DNA from: Balanoglossus misakiensis
Lineage: Eukaryota; Hemichordata
DNA length: 64,000 nt
Assembly (NCBI GenBank): GCA_040954595.2
Contig: CM082582.2
Coordinates: 5,952,001-6,016,000, forward strand
Direction: 5' to 3'
The stretch's first letter is position 1; each line of letters begins with the position of its first letter. The notes below the pieces were generated by a model. It saw only the letters and a list, made by a program, of their open reading frames with translations, was not told where the DNA came from and searched no databases. Of this stretch, positions 40,660 to 51,176 are shown piece by piece. The translations under genes were made by a program, and so were the position numbers.

Positions 40660-42468
40660 TTACCTGTCCATACGCGGAAGTGCTCTTCTGCTACACTTTG
40701 AATCTGATTATGATTCTGAATTTGAATTTGATTCTGATTCTGATTCTAATGCTAACTCTTTCGTCACATATTTTCTGATGTGTCGTTGAGGGCGCATTGA
40801 CACTGGTTCTGGCACATAATCGTAACATCGGGCACATATGTATATACATGTTCCAGTAGTAGTTCTGACATCTTTGGTTGTCATCGCTAATAAACTTGGG
40901 CAGTTTGGTTTTTAATAACACACCCATTTACCCAGCCGGTCGTTGCAAGAATACTCAACTTTCGTGGCATGCGCACAAGGGTGTTGGAACCTTCAAAATA
41001 TTGGCTTCTGTCGGCTCAGGATAAGGAGAAGATTGAAATATTGTTAAAAAATATTTCGATCTTCCGATAATATCGGTTAAAAAATGTACCAAATGTGAAT
41101 GAGGTCAAATAAAATAAATATCAACATAAAGTAGGCGTGGTAACTGTCACTTTCATTATTGTTTTTCCACTAGTCGTCTTGTAGGCCTATATTATGGTTT
41201 ATTTTTAAAGCAAAATTTTATTACCGCGGATTTGCGGAATGTTGCATTCTTTATTTCCTATGCATAAGCTTATTATTTTTAACTTATTTATATTAAGATA
41301 TTTTAACTGCACACGAGAAATACAATGAAATGGCCCAATAAACAGTGTTTATAGATGGCAATCTGCTCCGCATAAAGGGGAATTCCAGGAACAGTATATT
41401 TGAATACCTGGTGTGGGGAATATCAATGAAGTAGTGTGTGTCCCGAATTAATAATGGCTGTGTCTCAAAAAGGCAATCTACTCTAAAATATTGATACCAT
41501 GCACCCAATCACCCAACGACCAACCACCCTTTCAGTTCAGTACAGTATTAGCTGACTGACAAAATGGCGGACAAAGGATTTTGGCACTCATCACATATGT
41601 AACCTATGAAGGACATAAGACAAGAACCCCCACAAACCTACAGATTAATGTTACTTGTTAATAAAAAAAAATATTTGGTAGATGGCGTGTACATTTCAAA
41701 GACAGAAACTACTGAAATGACAGTGAATGTTTATTTGAAGAAATCTGAATCAGGTCATCTGCAGAAAGGCAAATATTCTCAAAATATAAAATAATACTGA
41801 TTATGTCCAGTTTTGAGCAAAAAGTGACTGACGTCATCCCAATGCATCCATTCCCTGTGTTTTATTGAAGATGAAGACTTTTTGGTTGAAATTTTGATAA
41901 AAGGCCGCAAAATACAAAATTTTAGATTTCGCCATAATTTGGATTATGAGTACGGTCGTTCGAATACTGCACTTCATTTGATAAAACTTGCCACGTCCAT
42001 TTGAATCCACAGAGAATCCCACGTAGTGCGAGACATCCGCGAGTGTCATGGCATTTAACTGTAGGCCTACAGTTTATTTGTAGATGCCGATTCCTTGTCT
42101 ACCTGCATGTTTACCTCGTGGACGCTTTTCTGTCACACGAAATAAAGTTATTTCCAGTGTGCAAAATGTCGAGCCACCTATCTATAGAAAAGAACATAAA
42201 GTCACTGTGATAAACCACGTGACCACCAGTCTTTGCAAACACCATAAAGGTGCGCGTTTAAGAACATATCCACCATTTCATCGTGGAAACCTTATTGACA
42301 AAGGAGTATAAGGACAGGTGAGTATTCTATCATTTCAGTAAAAAAGCCACAATGTTTGAATTACTAATGAAATTATTGTAACAAATGGGATGAAGACCAA
42401 CAACTATCACCTGTCATTGATAGCCTCGCCGTGAAACGTTAACTGTTTCGAATGTTTAAAGCCCACAG
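40660..42468. other. Intergenic region between NAGPA and the secreted-protein gene
   Basis: Contains a run of GATTCTGAATTTGATT-like imperfect repeats at about 40696-40752. NAGPA and the next gene are transcribed away from each other, so both promoters should lie here. No exon was recognised. Confidence 0.35.
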
Positions 42469-43942
42469 ATGAAAATGATGAAACGGCTGTTTGCTTTCCT
42501 GGTGGTTTTGGCAATTGCTGGTGGAAGTCGCATCCACCCATACTATTCAGTGGAATGGGTGTGTACATCGTGTGTTGCCACGATTTATGACGATGCGGTA
42601 ATCAACGCAGTGTGCACCCAGGAAATCCCGTGTTCCGACGAGTTGATGGAGTTACCCGACATTGTTGAGGATAAATCGCCAGAGAAAGTGTTCCATACTT
42701 ACAAGGTTATCGGAGAGTACATCGGACCAACGACGACGTTCCGTATCGTCGATGTGGTGAGAGACCAATTGGAAACGGCAAATCTGGTAAGGCTTATTTC
42801 TATGTTATAGCTGTTAACTTTGGCTATGTTTTCAGTATTTCTGTTTTGTGTAATCTACTACAGTTTCTTCTTCAAATCCCTGAAACGTGATGAAATGCCT
42901 GGTATCCGGCTTACTAACAACACCTACGCGGCGTGACGACCCCTTCCCTTTAAATGGACAGCAATCTTAAAGGGGAAATCCGGCGTAGCTGATTTCTACA
43001 TAATTTGGTAGCTTTGATGTCACTCTTTCAGAAAAAAAACATATTCGCCATGTATAGGTCGCGCAATTTTTTACAAAATCTAGGGAAAGTTGACAGAATT
43101 TCCAATATGGCGTTTACTGTAATTTGAATCATGGGAAAAAAAGCGCCAGGACCAGATCAGAGAAGTCTACATACTCTAAATGACACAATGAGCACTTTTG
43201 TTGTTTTATCTCACAGGGAACAAAGCTTGAGGGCGAATGGGTTAATGAGTGTTTCATCGGAAAAGTGGAATTCTTCAGTGATAATGTAATCGTACCCTCC
43301 GCCAAGGAAATGACAGTACGTAAAAAAACTTTACTTTGCTCATATTTTGCAATACACTATCAACCATAACTATAAACTTAATATTGTTGATCTCGATATT
43401 TTTTCTCATACTTCTACATAATATACTTTACAGGGCTGATGAATGTACCATTGGTGTATTTTTTGCTTTGTGGTCTGTTGGGATTTCGCCTTGTTCATCC
43501 CATCGCCCAGAAAATGAACACATCTATTTCTAACAACATAGCGTTTCGAAAATAAACCATGCGCGAGATTGTCGAAAAATAGCTATACAGAATTTCAGTA
43601 AATGAAGATCAACCTTGTACAGAGTAATTGTAAATGTAGACGTAAATGCTACCTTTTTATCACAAAGTTCCAAATTTCAACATTGTCACGACACTATGTT
43701 AAACCATTTCCAAGTTATTTTGAATAAAAAAAAGTCATGTGCATACTTCAGATACTTATTAAAAAAGTTATTTGGTTTTACTCCGACAGGAATGCCCTGA
43801 ACGATTGGCCACTGAAATTTACTGGAACCCGACGGGGAATATCACCTTTTCATCTGACGTCATAAACTGCTCTTACAAACATCAGGAAGATACCTTCCGC
43901 TACTACTGCAAATATTATGAGCCAAATCAGCAGGATTGGTAG
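42469..43942 (+). CDS. Unrecognised small secreted protein, 3 exons, 189 aa
   Basis: Exons: 42469-42786, 43217-43315, 43790-43942, all phase 0, with GT-AG junctions and a stop at 43940-43942. I do not recognise the family. The N-terminus is a signal peptide: MKMMKRLFAFLVVLAIAGGS (residues 1-20), with cleavage probably near 20. The mature part (about 169 aa) has eight cysteines, as VCTSCV and VCTQEIPC early on, one in NECF in exon 2 and three (ECPE, NCSY, YYCK) in exon 3, enough for four disulfides. There are two N-glycosylation sequons (NITF, NCSY) and no transmembrane segment or KDEL. TYKVIGEYIGPTTTFRIVDV suggests a beta-rich fold. A poly(A) signal lies 106 bp after the stop. The precise phase joins and the open frames in all three exons support a real gene; the function is unknown. 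Confidence 0.72.
42804..42861 (+). repeat. Interspersed repeat with TAGCTGTTAACTTTGGC core
   Basis: TTATAGCTGTTAACTTTGGC followed by TATGTTTTCAGTATTTCTGT, aligning with 56095-56160 and more weakly with 20466-20530. In intron 1 of the secreted-protein gene. Confidence 0.45.
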
Positions 43943-44047
43943 CCATATAACAAGCTATGGTCATGAAAATTGAACCTAATTTTCATTAGTGCATATTTAA
44001 TACGAATTTGAGAACTTTCTCTGGTCACTGATTAATATTCAATGTAC

Positions 44048-44053
44048 AATAAA
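44048..44053 (+). terminator. Candidate poly(A) signal of the secreted-protein gene
   Basis: AATAAA 106 bp downstream of the stop codon at 43942. Confidence 0.5.
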
Positions 44054-45624
44054 TAGCATGGAATGATGTAACCTGACTCTGACTTGTGAATATAGAATAT
44101 TTAAAGTTTTTTGAGTAATTAGTTTACTTTCAACTCGCATGCTAACACTTCTTAACACCAGTTAAATATGCGGTTGCCTATGGAGATTAAACAACTATTA
44201 CTATGACTAATTCAAATATAGCCAAGCACAGATTTTCAGTGGGTGGCACACGTGAAGACAGTGCGCCACCGCGGGGTCATTCGAAGACTTAAAGGACACG
44301 TCCTTCTGACATACATTAATACGAGATGACAGAAGTTCAAATCAAAAGTTCATTAATTAAGTGCTCTTTCACTAATGATGAAACCGTAGTCAAAAGCATA
44401 ATTATTGTAAATGCAAGGATGTACTCGTGGAGACATGTTTCTTTCTATATCCAATCGTTGCGTACGTTGTAAGATGATGTCTGATTGCATGGCCGTTTAT
44501 TCTGTCTATAGCGCGAGCTTTAATTGGTGGAGCATCTGCATTGAATTCGCGCGGGAGGAAGTTGAAGTTCTTCATGGGTCAGCCGTTTCCCCTCACCAAA
44601 ATTAAGGTGTGTCTGATGGCCAGAAAGCAGTTGCGTGTCATTTTTGCTTTTGGTAAATTTAATTCGCCACAGTGAAACATAATTATATTCCCACGGCGCT
44701 CTGGTACGGATATAATATAATAGCAAAACACATTCAGAATTCTATATATACCCTATTGAATTTCCATCTATGAACGTAACATTTTTAGATTCTATATGTG
44801 GTTTAGGATCCCCTTTTCTATTGAGTTCTATAGAAGCATCCGAATCTATGGAAATCTGTACAACATTTTTGTAAGGGTATCTAATCTTTCTATTGGCCAA
44901 AATTTTCAATACCCGCTTCTATATTCCTAGGTGGGCTTTGTAGCACTTTCTTTATTCACTCAAGGGGCCATTTACCGTCTGTCTGAGCCATTTGCAAACA
45001 TAAGATCAACGAACTACAAGCAAACCTTTTGGTTCCACTAGTAAGGTCAGTCTGCCACGTCACTGTTACCAATTTTGATATTTTGTTCGTACTTTACTTA
45101 ATTCAAACTCATAGTTTACACTGTCTGGTTTAGTTTAGTTCAGTTTACTTATTGTACTTTTTGGACACTCTGACAAGATTCCAATTCCAATTCATTGATA
45201 TTTTAACATCCTAACAATGTACTTTTTTTACTGCTGACACATCCAAATTTTTCAAGCTTTCCCGATTTCTATGGAGTGATATCAGTGCTATAAACTTCTC
45301 TGAACATAATTTCATTTTGATGCAATTTTTTTCATCGTTTACATTTTTATTTCTTACGTTCTAATTGTATCTTAATTTCGGTCTCTAATTTTGTTTGCTA
45401 TTTATCTAATTATCAGGGTTCGAATTTAACATTTTATTTCCCTCCTGACCACCTTTTCCCATCCTAAAAAAAAACAATACAAAAAGGGTCTATATAGAAA
45501 TATCCTAGTCAACAAATACGGGGTTTTAACTTTCGCTGTTGATAAAATCCGCCGTCTCTGACGGTCCCATCATCTTACTACATTTTTTTTCTTTTCTCTT
45601 TATTAATTAGAAAACCATTAAAGA
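44054..45624. other. Intergenic region upstream of the ASMT-like gene
   Basis: Holds the repeat copy at 44231-44322 and AT-rich sequence. No exon was recognised. Confidence 0.35.
44231..44322 (+). repeat. Interspersed repeat, second copy of the 27462 family
   Basis: See the alignment described at 27462-27540; the GGTGGCACACGTGAA and AGTGCGCCACC blocks are shared. Confidence 0.5.
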
Positions 45625-48205
45625 ATGGAAGACACCAATACTGCACGTGGAGATGTTGCTATCTATCAACTGATCTCAGGATTTCAAAAATCAGCGGTGA
45701 CTGTGTCCTTCAATGGTTTACCCTTGCCTTACTAATATTAAGCCTATATAAAAAGACCTCGGGGACGTTTGCATTGTCAATGCATCTATGGTCCTCCACT
45801 CACTCGATTGAGTGACCGCGGTGCAACAAACATTTTCCTTTTACAATGTACATGACCTTGGCAACTTCAAGGTTGAGCGAGGTTGCTTTCAGTCAACGTG
45901 ACTGTACTGAGAAAATTCCTACTCGGTTAGCGAACCGAAGACGCGACAAAACATGTCATTATATACGGAAGGTCAAAAAAGCATTTTTGTGTTCTCTGAA
46001 AGTGTTCGTGAGTCCGTCATGTGATATTGAGCATAAGCTTGTTTTTGTAGCTGCACAAAACATGAGAAAACAGTTATAATTTCATGCGCTGTCATCTTAA
46101 CCCACGAGTAAGCATTAAATATTCAAATGTATTCAATTTCTAAAGATCCTGTTCACTGCGTGTGAGCTGGGTATATTTGATGTCTTAGAAGATGGTAGAC
46201 AACAAGACAAGATGAGCAAGACAGCAGAGGAAGTGGCGACTGAACTTTCAACCCATGTTGAAGCGACAGAAAGACTTCTAGATGCCTGTGCTAGCATGCA
46301 ACTTCTTAGGAAGTCTTGGGAACGCGACTCGAAAGGTGAACACTATAATTTACGACTTCAGCACAAAAGCTCGAAAGAGTGAGAAGGGCGGAGGAAGGAG
46401 GGGAGGGGGAGGCCGGGAGGGAGAGAGACTATTGAAAGCATGGACATTTTAAGTGGGTTAAGGAAAATCTACAGAATCAATTCCCACAGTATGACTTGCT
46501 GACAGTATGGAAACTCGCGTGCAGTCGAAATTTTGCCTGCCGAGCGATATTCGCATTTTTGACAAAATGTTTGTCTCCTTCTTTCAGCTTTGTATTCAAA
46601 CACTGATGAGGCTTCCAAGTACCTCACCAAAGAATCCAAGACTTCCTTGTGGGGATATGCCATCTTTGCAAAACGGAATAACTATCCGATGATGGGAAAT
46701 CTTGATCATGCCGTCAGAGAAGGACAAGATCAGCACCTGAGGACCTTTGGTTTGACCAGAGGTGGAGTCTACGAGAAGTGCTATTCGGATGAAGACCGTA
46801 CCAGGACGTTTATCGGTGCAATGAATGCACTGTCTGCGATGACAGCCGAGTCCATAGGACAAGCATTTGACCTGAGCGTGTTTCGATCTGTGTGTGATTT
46901 TGGAGGTAGGCATTTAACTGACTTTCAAGAAGAAAATCTTTACAATTCAATTATAGAAATAATCTACAATAAAACAATTACCAACTTAGAGGTAGGACAT
47001 TTTTCGTATTCAATGTAGGTCCATCACTGTATACATATTGTTATAGTGTTCTAGAAGGACATCTCATATTTGTTTTTAGACCTCGATAATTTTGCAGGTC
47101 TTTGTCTCAACATTCATTCATCCTCACCAGGTGGAAGTGATGGCCTTGCATAAGACAATGGTTGTTGTTAGACCTCGATAATTTTGCAGGTCTTTGCCTC
47201 AACATTCACATCTCTCCTTGCACCAGGTGGAAGTGGTGTACTTGCATATGAGATGAGTCGAATGTATCCAGAGATGTCAATCAAAGTGTTGGAACTGCCA
47301 CCTGTTGTGAAGCTGTCGAAGCACTTCGAACCAAACGACGGAGTGAAACGAAATGTTCAGTTCGTGGCTGGCGATTTCTTTGTTGATGAATTACCCGAGG
47401 CTGAACTCTACATTTTCTCGATGATCTTTCATAACTGGAGTGAAGACAGGATTAATCAGATTCTTAGACGCGCGCACAAGGCATTGATACCAGGTGAGTA
47501 TAAACTCGGTGTTTCCGTTGTGCCATGTTCAACGGAACAATATTTTTCCCATTCACCCTGTTTGACCATATTTCACATATACATATACTTAATATGTGAA
47601 ATAAGAAGACGTGTATCTTTCTGATCATACGCATGTACATCTCAAATGGGACTTTTTATGTGTACCGGAAGTAATTTTCTACTCGTTTAAATATTATTAC
47701 CGTATAGGGATAAACTGTGTTAACGCCATCTTGAAAATTTGCAGTGCATTATGGGTAAAATTAGTTCCGGTTGGGGGGGGGGGGTAGCGTCTACAATCTA
47801 TCCATTTTCCAGCGGTTTAGTCAGATTTTCTTCATGTAACTACTACTACTAACGTAACTTGAAGAAAATATGACAAAACCGCTGGAAAATTGGATAGATT
47901 GTAGACGCTACCCCCCCCCAACCGGAACGAATTTTACCCACAATGCACTGCATATTTTCAAGATGGCGTTAACACAGTTTATCCCTATAGGTGGTGCTAT
48001 TCTCATCGCAGAACGCCTGTATAACGACACCAAGACAGGTCCGGTTGACACTGCTGCGAGATGTATGCAAATGCTGGTACTGAACGAAGGCAAGGAAAGA
48101 CCAGCCAAGGAGTACAAAGATCTGTTGGAGAAGAATGGTTTCAGTGATGTCCGGGTGAAGCGTACAAGGACGTTACAAGATGCAGTTTTTGCGAGACGAT
48201 ATTGA
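45625..48205 (+). CDS. ASMT: Acetylserotonin O-methyltransferase-like enzyme, 5 exons, 353 aa
   Basis: SAM-dependent class II small-molecule O-methyltransferase; ASMT makes melatonin from N-acetylserotonin, but invertebrate members may use other hydroxylated substrates. Exons: 45625-45696, 46146-46335, 46588-46905, 47227-47493, 47991-48205; phases fit throughout. The short first exon (MEDTNTARGDVAIYQLISGF, residues 1-20) joins in frame to ILFTACELGIFDVLEDG, matching the ASMT dimerisation region. The SAM loop CDFGGGSGVLA spans the exon 3/4 junction (around 190-199). The catalytic His is in MIFHNWSED (H262), followed by GGAILIAERL and a C-terminus DVRVKRTRTLQDAVFARR like that of ASMT. The length is close to human (345). 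Both intron 3 and intron 4 carry unusual structures at their acceptors (see separate entries). Substrate is inferred at family level only. Confidence 0.92.
47076..47253 (+). repeat. Tandem duplication of the intron 3 acceptor and exon 4 start
   Basis: Two copies with a period of about 92-96 bp: AGACCTCGATAATTTTGCAG at 47078 and 47170, then CACCAG|GTGGAAGTG ending at 47130 and 47226. The downstream copy is the working exon 4 start (GGSGVLAYE). The upstream copy reads GGSDGLA and then TAA, so it cannot be used as an exon. Confidence 0.85.
47703..47989. mobile_element. 287-bp foldback MITE ending in the splice acceptor of ASMT exon 5
   Basis: Left arm 47703-47840 and right arm 47854-47989 are near-identical inverted copies with a 13-base loop (47841-47853). 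The ends are TATAGGGATAAACTGTGTTA and its complement TAACACAGTTTATCCCTATA. TA at each border fits a TA target duplication. The next base, G47990, completes the acceptor AG of exon 5, so the pyrimidine tract TTTATCCCTAT is element-derived. No coding capacity. Confidence 0.9.
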
Positions 48206-48721
48206 AATTCTTCTCTTCACATCTATCCCAATAATGTACCATTAGTGGTCTGAAATTTTGTCTTTATAGCTAATAGTAAAATTCTAGTGATTTGTAACCT
48301 TACAATTTGAAAAAAAACACTTGCTTTGGTAGTGTTATTAAAAGATATACAAGATTGTAAAAGTATGAATAGCATTTTCAACATTCTCCTGAAGGAAAAT
48401 TGCGTCATTGGCATACAATAAGAGCACATAAAACACGTGTTATGATGAAAAATATATATCTTTGATGCACGAAAGTGTGGTTATTTTGTTGTAACCTTCT
48501 CTAAAATCAGCCTGTTCTTCCCCAAGCTTACCGGTACAGTGCTCTCAACATATAACAGCCTAGGCGGGGTTTAGGCGATATGAGTTACATAAATCTCACT
48601 TGTATAATATTATACATCATGAACTGAACCTGTGGATGTTTAATTTAATTTTTTGTCACAAGTTTACGTGTATACATCGTTGGAAAATTCTGTAATGTAA
48701 TTTATTTCTTCCATAAGGGAT

Positions 48722-48727
48722 AATAAA
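48722..48727 (+). terminator. Candidate poly(A) signal of the ASMT-like gene
   Basis: AATAAA 517 bp after the stop; no closer canonical signal was noticed. Confidence 0.3.
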
Positions 48728-50109
48728 TAGATGTCATTAAAAAAAAACACTGTGCACAACTCACTACGTCAGAACAGCAACGACCTGTTGACATCTCCCA
48801 TCAACAAGACATGTCTGTAACTGGTTTGTATGAGTGGTGCGATTGGTTTCCTTCTGTATGAAAACCAGCACAAACTCTATGAGTGTGGATGGTGTTTAGT
48901 TGTATACACCAAGGAAAAGTTACAAAAGAAACAAGGTACATGTACTAGCGTTTGAGAGAATAATTAGTAAGTACAAATGTATCAAAATGCAAGTCCATGT
49001 GAATACATTGACAACAAACAACAATTTTTCATGGATACTATGATAGTGTTAGTTTCCGAATACCAATTATTCTTTTTCTTTGTTTTGGATAGGTTAACAT
49101 TATTTTTCGGTTGGCTTTCTATTTATTTCTTTTTAATTTAGACGGAACTCCATGTTTTATGTGGTATACTTCTATGGTGTGTGTGTTTGGGTGGGGGTGG
49201 GGGTGGGGCAGTCTTTGGTGTTGACATCTGTCACCCACAAACAATCCAACTCCATGTGTCAGTGTCCTATATTTGGAGTTTATAATGAGCGCAAGGTGAA
49301 AAGAAGATTAACTAGGGCATTGTGTTGTCCAGGACGGGATGCGTCAAGCGGTCCGATCGTTTATTGGCTATTGTCATATGTGCAACCTGTTATCTCAAAG
49401 CAGAAAATTACATTGACTCATTAATTACTGTCATTTCACATACATGCCCTTTTTCCTTACTTCTTGTGGATATAAAAATGCACGCAAAGGTGTCTTGACA
49501 ATAAAACACAAAGTAACATCACCATCAAAAGTCAATCTTCAGACATTTACTCCATTATAAAATGGAATCATTCAATCCTTGCATGTGCTGAGACGAAATG
49601 TTCCGTGATACGAACTCCCAAACCCTTGAACACCTGTTGATCTATGACGTTTTGATAGTAATGTTATAGATGAGAACATATAACATCGGGCATCGAACCC
49701 TGCTTGAGCTTTCCTCTGGAGGTACATGTAATTAAAACATTTAAAATATTTGTATTTCATCAGACGGATGCTGAAATGATTAGAACAATCGTATTACGTT
49801 CTTTGTCATGTCATGTTTTATGCAAATTGGTTCATATATGATTAATTTCCCTTTTGTAGTTGCACACGAGCCTATAGCAATTCCGAGAACATTAACACTA
49901 GGTATATGATCCTACGTAATTGGTGCTGAACAAGAAACCGTAGTTGACACATATTAGAAATACTGAAAAATAGCCAAAATTACAGTATAGAAAACCTTTA
50001 CACTTCCGGCGGAAGTGGTTGTAACTTGGAGCATGACAGCCAGATGGAATTCAATATATCTCTGGTTCGTATACTGAGTTGTCACAATGGCGTATAATTA
50101 AGCTACCCT

Positions 50110-50880
50110 GGGGCACTAAAATTGAATGGGAACTTAATTATACTCAATCGCATAATTATATACAAACATATGTCGCATATGCATTATTCATAATTAATGT
50201 TATAAAACTCAGTAAATTTGTTGAGATTAATGCTGACAGATTTTCGATCAAAGTATTTCGGAAGAAAAGTATTAATTGCGAATCACAAATCACCCCCCAG
50301 TGTTCTGAGTATCTCAACATGTTGCGTGATTGGTTTGGTTTATTTGAAATTACTTTCAAACGGTATCCCAGAAAAACGTACCCAACTTGATGTCTGGTTC
50401 TAGATGTTGTAACAGCGGAGGGGGGGGGGGGGAATCGTTTGTCGACGATCCGTCAGACTGATACGAAAATTCGGGCAAATATATACAAAAGTGAATATAT
50501 TTCGTGAAAGTTCACGCCGGACAAATTAAGGGTCATTTTACTGCGTGTGTTTAAGCTAGAAGATAGCCAAACTTACAAACTTGAGGATTTAGTAGTGCGC
50601 TTAGAGTGCGCGCGTGTTGTATTAAAATACAATAGGAACTTAATTATTCTCACTCGCATATTTATATAAACACATATGTCGCACATTCATTTTTCATAAT
50701 TAGTGTTTAAAAAACCTGTAAATTAGTTGAGATTATTATTAAGGATGTTGCTGTCCCTGAACGATCAGGCTAACTGACATTTGACTCAGCAAATTTGTGA
50801 CCCGTTCGCAAGTTTTACAGCGGTAAACAATTCAAATTTCGATAAAAGTCTTTTGGAAGAAAAGTATCAATCAAGAGTAG
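50110..50880 (+). repeat. Diverged direct duplication, period about 510 bp
   Basis: 50113-50290 (TGGGAACTTAATTATACTCA, CATATGTCGCATATGCATTA, GGAAGAAAAGTATTAATTGC) recurs as 50633-50875 (TAGGAACTTAATTATTCTCA, CATATGTCGCACATTCATTT, GGAAGAAAAGTATCAATCAA). The second copy has an extra block of about 90 bp near 50755-50835. Confidence 0.65.
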
Positions 50881-51176
50881 AGTGTAGACCCGGGCATTGT
50901 GTGCTTGTTGTTTGGGCTGCCATTTAATATTTTACGTCTTATTGATGTCTTTATTCAAGCAGACAACGAGAAAAACAGCCAACAAACAAACAAACAAACA
51001 AATGAAAACCAACCATTCTCACATCTGTTGCAGGCCTTGAGTAATGAAATACGTCAACGAGGGAATGTGCTGATGTTGCAAGTGCACCGCTGAATTTTTC
51101 ATGAAGCAGCTGTTACAGTATACGATGTCAATAAAGTATCGCACAGTCCTGACATTTTGATTCACTTTCATCAGTC

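Larger units (their letters stand above)
48206..51176. other. Intergenic region between the ASMT-like and pentraxin-array genes
   Basis: A candidate AATAAA for the ASMT-like gene lies at 48722-48727. A diverged tandem duplication lies at 50110-50880. G-runs occur near 50420. No exon was recognised. Confidence 0.4.
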
